64,000 nt of DNA, from NCBI RefSeq assembly GCF_000972845.2, contig NC_040018.1:19737868-19801867 (forward strand), read 5' to 3'. Both the position numbers and the translations under genes were made by a program. The notes below the pieces were generated by a model. The model was not told where the DNA came from, did not search any database, and saw only the letters and a program-made list of their open reading frames with translations. Below, one piece after another: positions 13,701-30,392 of this stretch (the stretch's first letter is position 1; each line of letters starts with the position of its first letter). This DNA is from Larimichthys crocea. Taxonomy: Eukaryota; Chordata; Actinopteri; Sciaenidae.

Positions 13701-16700
13701 ATATTACTACTGCCTCCACTCTTGGATTAGCTGGAAAATGCATTGTCATAAAGCTGAAAACAGCAGCTTGAATGAATAGTTGACTTGTAAAGAAACATGG
13801 CTCTCACAGGACAGCAATGCTTCAAGCATATGATCTTATAGAATGACATATTGCTGTAGATTTAATTACCCAACCCACTACCCATAAAGTAGTTAAAATT
13901 AGCTCAACCATAAACATTTACTGCAGTAAAATGCAACATACACATTAAGATGATTACAAAAAGCATTGTATGTAATATTAAAAGGACCATTTCTGCAGAA
14001 TATGTACTTTTACTTTGGCACCAATTAAATTCTGCTGACAATACTTACAGACTTAAATAAGGTATTAAATATGGGCGTTTTACTGGTAGTTAAGTATTTT
14101 CACAGCGTGGTATTCATACTTTTATTTAAGCAAGTGCTGATTGACTATATTAACTGATGAGTATTTCACATTTTGGATGCTTTGTTATGAAAAATCCTGC
14201 ATCTTTTGGCTTACACTACTACTAATCTATGACATTATTGTTATTATTATTTTTTTTTTTGTTATTGTGCTACCATTTTCATATTTTGATGCACCTTATT
14301 TTTGATTCTTATGGCCTGAGTGAGGACACATACTGGGTTACAGGCCTGTTTCTAAGTTGAATTATTTTTTAAATGAAAACAAGCAAGGTCTGATGAGTGC
14401 TACAGCTATACTATGAGTAAGTGACTGGCGACACAGAGGAGCTTAGTCACTGTGGCTGCACTGATTCAGCGCAACACATGCACAGACTCGTCCAAAGGTA
14501 ATCACGGCAACGGCTGCTTTGCTCTGCTCTGTTTTAGGCCCACGGATTCTGCAAACCGGCATTCCCACACCTGCCTGGGGCATACACTGTTCACTTCTGT
14601 ACTCTGAGAGAGAGAGGAATTGAGAAAGGGGGGAGAGATAGAGTGGTGATCCACTTCAAGATGAAGAGCCACAAAGGAGGTGAGAGAGATGAAGACAGAG
14701 AAAGACATAAGGAAAATGACTGGAGTAGAGAAAGAGAGAGAAGACTGCATACCAGCAGGGCAATCAACACAAAAGTACACTTCACACACATTATCATTAA
14801 GGCGTTATGATCACCAGAGGGAGAAAACGGGCGCGGATCATCTGATGTTCGTTGCTGGGGGGGGGGAGTCACATTCCACTGCCTGCACCTGTACACTAAC
14901 TGACTCCACATATCAGGGAATATGATGAGATACAACTGTGGTAGTCTGTGGCTGTCTGGAATACTTTTTATACATGACATGAAACAATCTTGTAATCCTC
15001 CTCAAAGGGACATCATAAAGGAAGTGGCATACTTGAGGATATACATGGTATGGATAGAAAATTAGTTATCTGTGCTGCTGAAACAGGAGCTATTTCCCTC
15101 TACCTCTCCATGGGGCCCAGTAGGAGGAAAGGGGAGAGTGAGTGGTCAACAGAGGTCTTTCTAGGAGCAGCTGAATACCAGAGGAGCTGACAGGTATGTA
15201 CATATTGGAATGTGCTTCTCAGCCACACCTGTGGGGAACACACCCGCCAAGCCTGGCCTCTCTCATCCCACTGGCTGATTTCCCCATGATTGACAGCTGG
15301 AAGAACTATTTGGCTCCAGTCCACAAGAGCCAGGGGGCAGGTATGGCGAGTTCTGAGTATGAACCAATGGCAGCCGGAGAAATCCCTCTGAGCCAGGCGG
15401 GGCTGAAGTGAAATAAAACTCATCAATGGGGTGTGTCTCAAAAGTTTGTCAGCAGTCAAACAGTGAAGGGCAACAGCTGCAGGAAAAACACTTTGACGGG
15501 TTAAAGCTTAACTAGTTCCTCGCTGCGTGAGGATCTGAGCGGTTTTCAGCTGACAGGTTTACCTCTTTTGTGGGCGAATGATGGAAGTAAACCAACACAT
15601 ACCATCTGCAAAGACCTCAAGAACAATTCTTTCAGGACCAGGACTTCAAACCGGAAAGGGATGGCAGCTGCAGGCAGTGCATGGTGGGGGACTTCTGAAA
15701 CATCCCAGGACTCTTGACAATAGGTCCTTCATCATAGCATGATAGCGATTTATCAGCTGTGCTACTGTGGTCGCTCACATCTCCTTATCACTTTTCCAGC
15801 CCAGCTATAGATTCTGTATCCGTTGGACGGAGAACTGATAAGGGCATGTGCATGACATTACCTACAGATACCAGACACATCTGAGTCAGAGAGCCTTTGC
15901 GGTAATGAAGTCATTACATTTATAATTGGTTATCATGCTGAAGGCTGTTAGTTTTGCTGTTGTTTATATGGATGACTAGATCTGTAATCTATTGCTTTTT
16001 AAAGATGTAAGAAAATATGTTTCATGTCATGCATTTTTAGGACCTGAACTTTGTAAATGCCCTCACACTAACATGTAGGTTTCTTTGTAATCTATCTTAC
16101 GATTTGTTTACAATTAAATGTTTAAGTCTTTGTTTAGATGATTTAGTGCAGGACACATTGAGGACTGAAAAGTGGAAAGGTTTATCTTTTCACTTCTGTT
16201 AGCGGATTGCCTTCAGGCATCTCTGAGCACACCTGGTTTTAAGTCATATCTCTTAGAAATATGACCACCGCTAGCAACTATGCAGCTCTTTTTGTCCAGG
16301 GCACAGGCAAGGCAAGTGTTTGTGCAGAAACACACTTGAGCAATAATTTAGCATTCAGAAAGTGGTTCTCTTCACATTACATTCATAAACTAGCAGGGTA
16401 AAAGTAAACCCAGAGAGCCTGCAATTATCCAGCATGACATAATGTATTGAACCTATACACCGAGGATAATGTAACAGGTCAACTGAAAAATTAGGTGATA
16501 GGTAATTTAAATATGACGCATGCCAGTGTACCGACATGTTTCTCACACCCAGAAACATGCAGCCATGGCATTTCCATTTAATTACAGCTCAATGAGTGAA
16601 TGGTTTCAAACAGAAGAATGCATCCCATAGTTAACATTCTGCACAAGAATAAGCGTGTTGGTACAAAAAGATGGATCAACATCAAAAAGACAGGAGTATG

Positions 16701-18087
16701 AAAATTCAAAGGAAGTGATATCTTAATGTTGTGCAAAATTGTTGGTTCACAGGGGAAACCTCATGACTATTTTAAAAAGTAGTGTGTAACAGCTTAGGGA
16801 TGCTTAACTCTTTCGAATGTGTGAGCTATTTCAGCTAATTCCCTTTTATTAATATTTATACTCTCCATTTTAAGTAGCAGAGCTCAGATTGGCATCATCA
16901 AATGTCCATGTTTTCATGTTTTATCATCATCTTAAAATGTATGTGCTGATAACTGGGATAAAAAAAAACCCTGTATTCTCTTGTCTTTGTTTCTGCTGGT
17001 GGGGATGTGACTCTAAAAGTCTACGTTTTAATTAGTTTTTCTCATTTACAGCCACCAATCTTCGAAGAGTTCGATATCAATGAGTTATTGCGCCTGTTAT
17101 TTAATAACTGCCAGGAAAGGAAACTGACTTTTAATTATGCGTTTATTGCCAGTATTACATTCCTGATGGTTCCCATTGAATATTTCTGTACTGTTCATTT
17201 TGAATTGAGTTAACAAAGACACACAGTTCAATTCTCATCTCAAAGAATAATAACAATCAAACACCAAAATGACCTTGTTATATGTTACAACAAACAGCAA
17301 CCAAGCTGTAAAGGACAATACACACACACAAACACAGGAGGGTACTCAGTAAGCTGACAAGTCTTCTGGATTTACCGGCTGCTTCCTAACTGCTCTCTGC
17401 CCCCGAGGCATCCACTCCCTCTCTACACCTGGTGGACGAGCCTTTATACTCTGAAGTGCAACAATCCTCTCACCACTTTCTTGACACATAAGGTCACTTT
17501 CTATGACACTTCAGCACTACTTCAACACAGTCTGCCTCTTCAAAGTGTACACAGTGAGGCTCTCATCTTCCTTTCCTTGTAGTTCGTAGTGAGCTTACCG
17601 GTTTTGATGGTTGTGTTTTCGCAGTGAGGTGAAGAGAGAATTGATTTTACAGTCATTTTAATGTACGTTGGCAATTTTTGTTAGATTTCATAAATAAAAG
17701 CTGCAGTTTAAAGGTTTAAAAGTGTCTTTGAATTTTCAGTGCATATTACAAAATGAGTCCCCACTTCACCCATAAGCATTTTAGCACTTTAAATTAAAAA
17801 AAAACAAAGCAATTGCTCATTAAAACATAACCAATCACCCAAGATAATAGATTAAAATGTAGTATTATTGCCTTAATTTGATAAGGATATAGCAGCATAT
17901 TGCTATTGATATAAAATAAAGCACAAATTATGATTGCAGAATGTGTAATAATAAATCAATACAATCAATCAACTGACTGGAGTTTAAATAGTGCAAAAAT
18001 GTTCCACACATTAGTAAATCTATTTGAACAATCATCCTTGTTAAGGCAACGCCCGTATACATTAGCTCATTAAACGAATTGCCGTAC

Positions 18088-18093
18088 TTTATT
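18088..18093 (-). terminator. poly(A) signal of the dehydrogenase gene
   Basis: A canonical AATAAA on the minus strand lies about 60 bases after the stop codon, implying a very short 3' UTR. No other hexamer lies closer. Confidence 0.6.
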
Positions 18094-18153
18094 CACCCGT
18101 GTAACAATGACAGTAGAAGCGGTGGGTGATTAAAGCAGGTGAGGTGAGTGTGT

Positions 18154-21100
18154 TTAAGCCAGACCAACCATGGAGGCACTGAGGTCCCAAAGCTTCTTGG
18201 CTGCGGCATCATCCAAGGCCTGTGGTGCCGGCATTTTAGGGGCACAGTCACTATATGATGGAAGAAATAAAATATAATAAAAAAATATGTATATCATGAT
18301 ATAATTTGATGTACAACAGAATTCTTCAACTGTTAACATCACTCAGTGAAGAATTTATCTTCACAGTGAGGTGAGTTTTAAAGAAGAAGTAGGCGAATCG
18401 AATACATGCCTGTAGTAGAGGCCACTGGAGTTCGCCAAGCTCTCGTCCACAGCGCAGTAGATGGTAGTCTGAGCTCCTTCCCGGGGATTTTTGATCAGCA
18501 TGAAAAATGGCATGATTATGATCCTCTGCCACAGGGCGAAAGTAGGGAACAGGTGGCGGCCTAACTCGGTACGGATGACCCCAGGGTGAAGACTGTACGC
18601 TGTCACACCAGTGCCTAATGAGAGAATCCATCAATTTACATTCAAAGAAAAAGACACAACACAAAATTAAAAAAACTAAAGATACAATCTGTGTATATTT
18701 GTACAATATTGTTCTTCATGCTAATTTATGAAAACTGGGGGCAATGTGAGGTGATTATTCCTCGCCATCTTTACCTTTGTATTTGATTAATAATACCAGG
18801 CATTACACATTTTTTAACAATACTGAACTGATGGGACATTCTGTACTTTGGACATTACCTTCCAGTCTTGCAGCTAGTTCCCTGCAAAAGAGCACGTTGG
18901 CCAACTTGCTTTGGCGGTAGCTCTTCTCACGACGATAGTCTTTATCAAGATTGATGTCATCAAAGTGTATACTCCCTGCAAGAGAAACAATCCAGTGTAG
19001 TCTTTCAGCAGAAATGACATTTTGAAACACAGAAACAATCATGACGGTTTTATCTTATCTTTATAGCTGTCACAAAATGCAATGCATAAGATTCATAAGC
19101 AGTTTTTTTTGTTTTGTTTTGTTGTTCTTGTTTCTTTTTTTTTTTTTTTTTTTTTTACAATGGAATGATCTAAACAGAAAATGAAGAGGTGTGTTGAAGG
19201 ACTAAAGGATTCTCTTTACCCTTCTCGTGTGCCAGGCTGGAGACGATGACGACGCGACTTGGGGCTGACTTCTTCAACAGGTCAAGAAGACAGTTGGTGA
19301 GAAGAAAATGTCCCAGGTGGTTGACACCAAACTGCATTTCAAAGCCATCCTCAGTCTTCCACTTAGGACACATCATGATACCTAACAATCAACAAAAACA
19401 TGCATACATGAAATTAAACTGATTATGATAAATAACCTCCATCACCATCAGCTGACCCTCAATTGAAGTCACTTTTGGCCATAAAAGTTGGGAGAGGATA
19501 GATCTAACAAACACAGCCAGTTGTCCTACAAATTCTTTCTGATGATGAGATGATGTGATGTGTTATTTAAAAGTGCTCAATATACCCTATATACACTATG
19601 TATGATGTTTGCATTTTCTGCTAAATAAGTAAAGGATAACCACCCTGAAGTACCTGCATTGTTGATGAGTATGTCCAAACGTTCCTCGTTCTCCTGGACA
19701 TCTTTGGCCAGGTCTCTGACAGACTGCAGAGAGGAGAGGTCCAGTTTCTTTACAACCACGTTGCCGTTTCCACTCTGCTGCCGGATCTCGTCAGCTGCAA
19801 TGCGGGCTCTTGTTATGTCTCTGCAGGCTAAGATCACTCGGGCCCCTAAACAAATATAAGAAACCGTGTCAGTGACTTTAAAGTTCATACAGCAATAGTG
19901 GAAGAGGTACTGAGTTGTCATGGTAGCAGTCACTTTAGGTAAATCCAAAACGAGTCCTTAGATAAATATTGAGTATTAAGTTTAATTCAGTTGTTTCAGC
20001 AAAAATAATTACAGATGAAGAGAGAAAGTCAAAAAAATAAATTGGAGTATCTAAAAAAAGAATTGGGCAAGAAGTATATTATAGTATTGTATATAATATA
20101 ATAAATATAATATTATATATAAGAAAATATACAACTCAGTCCAACAGAGAGACAGTAGAGGTGGAGTATCCTGAGTGTGTTAGACACTCATTGTGTCTAA
20201 CACACTCCCCAAACCACAAATACACACATATGATATGTGTGTATTTGTTATATTGTTTAGTAGTTATATTGGTTAGTAGTTACATAGTACAGTGTTATAA
20301 GAAAACAAAAACCCAAAAAGGTCACTGTGTTTAAAAACTATGTGGGTATAACCTCGCTTGGCCATATCCAGGGCCGTCTCCTTCCCAATGCCAGTGTTGG
20401 CTCCAGTGATCAGGACCGTTTTCCCATCCAAGCTGACCTTGCTTCGACACACTCCCCCAGCCAGCCATCTACGCAAGGCCAGTACACCTGCCCCTGAAAA
20501 GAAAGAAAACATGGTAATGAATGATATGACACTGTCATAAACATGACATGACACCTGTCATGAGCATGAAGTAGTCTTGAAGAATGCCAAATGTCATCAG
20601 GTCAATTATGTTATTTTTAATTGTTTGAGATGTCTTTGTTATGACAACTTGGAAATAAACTAATTAACTGTCATAAACATGTCACAGCAGGCCTAACTTG
20701 GGTTAGTCATTAAAATAGCATTAATTGTTATTAGTCTGCTAATGTTAAAATGCTTTTATAATGGTGTCACTGTGGTGCCACAGTGGTACAATCTGAATAA
20801 CAGTCATAAACATTCATAAAGTCCTTCATGTTCATGACAGATGTCATGTCAGTCTTATGCATATATACGGTTATCCTTTTAAAACTAATACTTACTCTCT
20901 TACATAAAATAAGATGTTGAATTAAACCCCCTGATTATAAAGATTTCAGATATGACTTGAGCTCCAAAGCAGATTGGGCTTATTTTATGATAATAATATG
21001 AACAGTGTAAGCACTACTATACTAAAAACACTATGCTGAGTCAAGTACTGATATTTGATTTTAGATATTTACAAACCAAGCAGCAGCCACAATGAATGTC

Positions 21101-21329
21101 TCAGCCAGGATGTAAGAAACAGGATACTCACTTGAGTAAGACTTACTGACATCCTCAGAGTTAGATAACTGCCCTTGTGCTGACATTTAAGGAAATGTGG
21201 AAGAGTACAAAACACAGTTTACACATTATCCTTATGATAAAAAAGAATTGATTTACCTGCCACAAAAACTATGAGACCGGTCGCATGATTCTTCACAAAG
21301 TCCCTTATCACCTCTGCGCACTTTTGCAT
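18154..21329 (-). CDS. retinol dehydrogenase 11-14-like SDR
   Basis: Predicted NADP(H)-using short-chain dehydrogenase that interconverts retinol and retinal at the endoplasmic reticulum or another membrane. Seven coding exons on the minus strand: 21257-21329, 20353-20493, 19654-19845, 19220-19381, 18859-18975, 18410-18614 and 18154-18250, giving 328 codons plus stop (human RDH12 has 316). Residues about 18-31 form an N-terminal membrane anchor. Then come the cofactor motif TGANTGIG (54-61), NNAG (133-136), VNHLG (155-159), active-site Ser183/184, and the YxxxK pair Tyr209/Lys213. The block [20 protein letters not shown] is very close to RDH13, while [10 protein letters not shown] resembles RDH12. 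I therefore assign the RDH11-14 group without choosing a paralogue; fish annotations would probably call it an rdh12- or rdh13-like gene. The start ATG at 21327-21329 is chosen because it precedes the anchor. Intron 6 has a GC donor. It is divergent from the p24 gene. Confidence 0.9.
18408..18409 (-). other. GC splice donor of intron 6
   Basis: The exon ends ...TACTACAG and the intron begins GCATGT. Joining at this GC to the acceptor at 18251-18252 gives ...GLYYSDCAPK..., which matches the RDH family pattern (S)GKYFSDC. The nearest GT, four bases further on, would bring an immediate TGA after the junction. The intron is 159 bases long. Confidence 0.85.
19131..19156. repeat. poly-T tract in intron 4
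   Basis: About 26 nearly uninterrupted T on the plus strand, preceded by TTTTG repeats. It lies between dehydrogenase exons 4 and 5. Confidence 0.9.
20173..20245. repeat. two adjacent perfect hairpins
   Basis: The first has 15-base arms, GAGTGTGTTAGACAC (20173-20187) and its exact reverse complement (20193-20207), around a 5-base loop. The second has 12-base arms, AAATACACACAT (about 20218-20229) and ATGTGTGTATTT (20234-20245). Both lie in intron 2 of the dehydrogenase gene, next to an AT-rich tract. Confidence 0.85.
20536..20859. mobile_element. MITE-like element with long terminal inverted repeats
   Basis: The left end reads CATAAACATGACATGACACC followed by TGTCATGAGCATGAAG. The right end, reverse-complemented, reads CATAAGACTGACATGACATC followed by TGTCATGAACATGAAG. 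These imperfect arms of about 45 bases enclose about 230 bases of non-coding DNA in intron 1 of the dehydrogenase gene. There is no transposase, so it would be non-autonomous. The superfamily is unclear and I could not settle the target-site duplication. Confidence 0.6.
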
Positions 21330-21577
21330 ATTTTAGGCTGTTGGTTTGGATATTAACCAACTTATAATAACTACTTGAACGAAATTATCGCAAAATTAAA
21401 GTTATAAATAAGATAAAATAACACGTTAAAATACTGTCAAGACCTGAACAAGAAGTGTTCCGTATCTCTGTATTTTGTTAATAGGATCCTGTGAGCAGGA
21501 CAGGAGTAGGTGTGTGGTATGTGCTGCGCACCGACTGGGATTTTCAAAATAAGAGTCGTGTTTAACGTGGAGCCTGT

Positions 21578-21591
21578 GTTGTCATAGCAAC
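21578..21591. promoter_or_regulatory. RFX X-box-like site
   Basis: GTTGTCATAGCAAC matches the RFX X-box (GTNRCC, spacer, RGYAAC) at all but one position and is nearly palindromic. RFX factors are known to bind such sites near starts of cilium genes. It lies 50 bases upstream of a possible first exon at 21641. Confidence 0.4.
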
Positions 21592-21640
21592 GAATGTGTG
21601 GCAGTGCTGCTGCTGTTGATGTTTGTGTCCTTGTGTCTAC

Positions 21641-21656
21641 AATGGATGAAAGATAT
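21641..21656 (+). other. possible orphan first coding exon
   Basis: An ATG opens a short frame (MDERY plus one base) that runs directly into a good donor, GGTGAGTTA. I could not find its continuation: splicing to CAG at about 22110 gives a stop after a few codons. It may be a chance match, an alternative leader, or the start of a gene with very small exons. Confidence 0.2.
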
Positions 21657-22308
21657 GGTGAGTTAATGTTTCAAGTTTGACAATACAGTTTACACACGCC
21701 CTGCAAAACACACACGGTAGTACAATGCTGCTGTTCGTTTACCTATCACGCAGTATTACAGATTAAATAATCCAAAAATGTCAAGCAGTTAAATACGGTG
21801 CACCAACATCTGCAACAGATGTTTTGTACTTTTATTTTGGAATTTGAATGCAGGTGTTATTGCTATTTTAAACTATCTGAATGAAAAAAAACGTACAGTT
21901 CATACATTTATTTAAAAAGTCGATGCACATGTTTACGTTTTTCTTCAATTACAAGTTGTTTTTTGTGGTAAAAAACTGTGTCTTACTTTAAAATGTATAG
22001 CATTTATTTTGAAAAGCAAACATCATGACTACTCGGTTGTAAATGTGTCGCAGTGGTTTGTCATTTCGTAGCTTAAACTATTTTTTAATGGTTTGTCTTA
22101 CATGCAGGGTTTATACTCGGGCTTGTTTGGTAATACTTTACAGTTTAATTATCATGGGCTAATTTTTAACCAAAAATAAATAAATAAACAAACATAACCC
22201 GGAAGTTCTTCGTGATCGTGCCACGTCAGAGCTGCAAAACCACTATCAGCGTCCTGCTGCTGTTTCTATTTATACTGTCCTATACTGTGTTCATTTTCTG
22301 TTTCCACC

Positions 22309-23746
22309 ATGCTCCTCCTGGGACTGAGCTGCTTGCTGCTGCATGTGTTTGTGGTGTTTGGGACTGAGCTCACGTTTGAGCTCCCTGACAACGATAAACA
22401 ATGTTTCTACGAGGAACTGGAGAAGGACGTAAAGTTTGACATGGACTTCCAAGTGAGTTACTCCTTAAAGCTTCAACTTCCCTTTCACTCTGAGTGTTTA
22501 CAATTTATTCCTGCAGCTTGTGATTTGTTGTTTGAGAGGTTTGTGTCTCTTGTTTTTGTTTCTTTATATAATTACAAAATGCAAAATTAGTTTTTTGGTG
22601 AGAATAACAGTTTGTAACGCCCTAATTAATTATTTTAATATCACAATTACATTTTTTTAAGTATGTTAAAGTATTACCATACCCACTTTCACACATCTAG
22701 CTGGTTTGCTGCAAAGTTTGAGTTTGAGTCAGTTAAATATTGCACAGTCCAGATGTTGCAACGCCTTATAATGTCACAGCTATCTTTGCATGTCCTGTCA
22801 TCCATTATGTGTCTTTTAAAGTACGCTTTCTCTTCTTTTAGGTGATTTCAGGAGGAAACTATGATGTGGACTGCTTCGTCACCGATCCTCAAAGCAATGT
22901 CTTGTATAATGAGAAGAAGAAGCAGTATGACAGCTTCTCTCACACCACAAATATGAAGGGCGTCTACAAGGTCTGCTTTAGCAATGAGTTCTCCACTTTT
23001 ACACATAAAACGGTGTACCTGGACTTCAGACATGGAGATGAGGAACCTCTTCTGCAGAGCATGACTGGTAACACTGCACTGACTCAGGTAAGTCTGGGGA
23101 ACTGCAAGGTGCTGAAAATCTGTCTGCTGCATTGGAAATCATTTTAGAGGGCCCGGTTGTGGCTGTCACTTAGCTTTTCCACCAGGTGGAGCCACTGTTG
23201 TTCTGACTCCTCATCGTGTACCGGAAGTGTTGTCAGTCTGTTTAGGTTTTTCACAAACTGGAGTTAAAAAAGTCAGCCATTTAGAAGTAGTAATGCAGCT
23301 TTTAGACCACAGAATAAACCATCATCTGTCCCCATATCAGCCCACATTTATAGTTCCCTGCCTGTGAATAGTATATACTGTGCTATCCTATAAAGGAGCA
23401 GTTTGGACAATATAATTCAGTGTTTGCATATATGCTCCTACCTTACACTGTATGTTTTGCCCCGATCTTTGCTGTGCTCTTCATTAATCTGCGTTTATAT
23501 TTCTGCTTTCAGCTGGAGTCGTCTTGTGTGTCCATTCATGAGATCTTGAAGGTGGTGGCTGACTCGCAGACATGGTACAGGCTGAGAGAAGCTCATGACC
23601 GCACAAAAGCAGAGCATCTCCTCGAGAGGGTGACTTTCTGGTCCGTTGGAGAAACCGTCCTGCTGTTTGTCATCGGCATCGGTCAAGTCATGTTGCTCAG
23701 GAGCTTCTTCACTGAGAAGAAAGGCTCTGTGGCAGCCACCACTTAG
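22309..23746 (+). CDS. tmed3: p24-family cargo receptor, tmed3-like
   Basis: A type I membrane protein of the p24 gamma family that cycles between ER and Golgi in COPII/COPI vesicles and helps select cargo. Three exons, 22309-22452, 22842-23087 and 23513-23746, all joined in phase 0, encode 207 residues. The ATG sits in a good context (CCACCATG). Residues 1-19 form a signal peptide. The GOLD domain follows, with the conserved Cys32 and Cys93 and the blocks [15 protein letters not shown] and [16 protein letters not shown] helical lumenal stalk is at about 135-170 and a membrane span at about 174-192. The short tail contains RSFFTEKK, whose FF pair is the usual COPII-binding signal. The family (TMED3/TMED7 group) is certain. 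TMED3 is preferred from ELTFELPD, the KGVY block, FFTEK and the neighbourhood (human TMED3 is on 15q25). Confidence 0.9.
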
Positions 23747-25860
23747 AGCTTGTAGTCTTGATGCGCCCTCAGAAAGTCAAGGTAGCAACTCGTCAATGTG
23801 AACACCCAAGTGAGATTAGTACGCATCTTGTAGTATTTTCAGCCGGCCCTTTGTCAGAGGGATAGTTCAGGAAGTTTTTTTATATTTCCTGCTTAGCCAG
23901 TGTCAGACAATCATGTGACTGCCTTTTTCCTTGTCTGTGTTGTTTTGTTTGTAACAAGCTGTACTGATAAGAAACAACACTCATACTTGTATTGAAAATT
24001 GAGACTGACATGTTTCAACCTCGCAAAAACTTGATTATTTATTATATTTTTTATAGAAATACAATTATGAAGCAGGTTTAGTTAGGTCTATCTGTTAATG
24101 ATAATGATGCATTGCTGTACAGTAGCACTGTTGTGGATTTTCATCTGGATACTCAGCAATTACATAGAAAATGGTGTTGTTTCTGAATGTCAGTTTTATT
24201 TGTTTTATAGTGTGTATTATGTTTATTACCTTAATTTATGTGCAAAAAGTTGCTGTTATGAGTTGTAAGAGCTGTGTCTCCCTCATGTCCTTGTGTGTCT
24301 CACAAAAAGTGCCTTAAGAAATCTTTTTTTTTTTCATTTCCTACTAAGTTGAAAATGTAATGTTTAAATTAGTTTGCTACATGCCTCCCTTTTTTACTGA
24401 TTGATTGGATTGTCACGTTTAGGTATAATTATGAGCCAGTTTTATTTCGTAGTAAGTGGTATGTACAATGGATATGATTAATTGACCAAGTATCATGACT
24501 TTTATTTTCACAAAGAAAGTTATGTTTTTCAGTCCTCTTTGTTTATCCGTCTGTTAAAACTGTCAACAGACCAGTAAAATTAGGTTGAAAGTTGTTTATG
24601 GTCAAAAGACAAATCCAGTTTCTTAATGATGCCAAATTATGATCTGTATTTTGATTATTTTTGGGCACTATGTGTATTGGGGTGTCAATTCAGATCAAAG
24701 GTTACATAAAAATGTAATTTTTTCCATAGTGGACATTATTATTAAAAAAACACATTTAAATAATTGTCTAAATAACAGCCTTGCTGGATATCTGCTGTTT
24801 TCACACATTACAGTTTGCATGTTAAATATGCAGAGTATTTTGTGCAAATCTAGTCCTGTGTTTTAGCCAGGTGCATATAAACAGAGTCAGAAAAAAACAG
24901 AGACTGTTTGCACACTGGATAAAAAAACTCCCAAACTAAACAAAACCCTAGTAGCTTTGTTTGGGTTGTCTTTGGGGTAAAGGTAATCGGGTAAAAGTTT
25001 GTGGAACTATAATTTAGTGCACAGCACCTTTAATTTCATATGTAACGTCATATGCAGTGGAATGTTAAGGACCCCTATCTAAGAGGAGTTCTGTCTCTAA
25101 ATATGAATGGATTTACTTTTCCAATGCATTTACACTATTTATACGCTCATGCATTGTTGAAAGTAGAGGAAAGAAATGAAACCATTAGTAAAGCTGGAAG
25201 GTGAAGAAACTCCCTCAACTAATACATTCCCCTGGTGCTCTAAGCTTATAGTCCCGGTGGTTTGGTTCAAAGTGTGACCCTGTTAATTGGTTACCTTCGG
25301 CCGAATAGACAGGAAGAGCTGTCAAACAAAGAAGACTTAGCTATTTAAAATAAATAAATAAATAAAAATATATTATAACATTAGTGAAAATAAACAAATA
25401 AATAGATAAATGAAGAGGCATTCACAATGACAGCGACGTAGTTTCCAACAGCTGTTGTAACTGTGACAACCACAAACTCATTTGGCTGAAGGTAGTAACT
25501 AAAAGTAGTCACTGTTCACTTAGGAAACTAAATCACAGACAGTCGAGGTGGAATAAAATCAAAGAAAACCATTTGCTCCATAAAATATGATCCAGTGTCA
25601 CTAACATCAGTGAAACAGTTGATGTTGGTGTGTGGTTTATTGTTGTCAAGGAAACACAAGAGCTACCGTTCACCTCGTTAAGTCAGTGTAGCATCAAAAT
25701 GACTTTAAATGTGTTCATTTATTTAATGTTGCTTTAACCTAATGACGAAGTGAAGTCAAATACGTCGGTACAGTAACGTTAGGTGGCAGCATGTGTCTTA
25801 CAAGTAATTGCAACCCGCCATAAAACTAAAAGAAGAGCAGGAAGGAGGCGTCACTAGTTT
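23747..25860. other. 3' flank of tmed3, no further gene
   Basis: The first part must be the tmed3 3' UTR. No AATAAA is seen until about 25350, inside a TAAA-rich repeat; ATTAAA at 24741-24746 is a possible weaker signal. No coding exon is visible up to the idh2 promoter. Confidence 0.5.
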
Positions 25861-25951
25861 TACCGGGCTGTACCGGGCTGACGTTCATTCATTAGGACAC
25901 AGAGTCCAATCCCAGTGACTGTGTACGTGAACGTAATCACTTCCAGCAAAC
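25861..25951 (+). promoter_or_regulatory. idh2 proximal promoter and 5' UTR
   Basis: The sequence has a direct repeat of TACCGGGCTG (about 25861-25881) followed at once by a half-CRE-like TGACGTTC. It then runs to the start codon at 25952 without a TATA box. This suits a broadly expressed metabolic gene. The transcription start was not determined. Confidence 0.4.
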
Positions 25952-30067
<4,116 letters not shown>

Positions 30068-30392
30068 AGAACAGTCGGAAGACACACTTGCCAATGAAGA
30101 GAGACGAACCATGTCTGTAGATTTTAGCTTGTTTTCAACATTTCTTTGTATGAACCTTTATATAAACTTTTTGTATTTACACATAACTGTGCCCATGATC
30201 TCTGCCTTTCTTATTGCCAATGGTCCAGTTTTGTATTGCACAATTAAGTGATTGCACTATAATAATAATTATTATTATTGCCAAGGTTAACTTATAACAG
30301 TTATTTCAAATAAGTTTTAATCTTTCACATTTAATTAGAAAACATATTCAGGGAACTGTATGTACAAACAAGTATAATTATGTCATATTTTG

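Larger units (their letters stand above)
5885..18069. other. gene-poor intergenic DNA
   Basis: I see no coding exon in this 12 kb. It contains an (AG)n run at 6527-6603, a (GT)n run at 7724-7746, a short CA run near 11437, a MARE-like site at 13132-13143, and poly-T stretches. Open frames such as 8795-9292 and 14591-14980 have no recognisable protein motif and are low-complexity or random. Parts of 10600-11230 look like old repeat sequence, but I could not assign it. Confidence 0.55.
21330..22308. promoter_or_regulatory. divergent upstream region, dehydrogenase and p24 genes
   Basis: 979 bases separate the two start codons, so this interval must hold both promoters and 5' UTRs. It has an X-box-like site at 21578-21591 and a small ATG-plus-donor unit at 21641-21656. 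I see no TATA box at a convincing distance from either start codon. Confidence 0.55.

Noticed and set aside
14591..14980. Minus-strand 129-codon frame
   Set aside because: Part is a GA-rich low-complexity stretch (Leu/Ser-rich translation) and no motif is visible.
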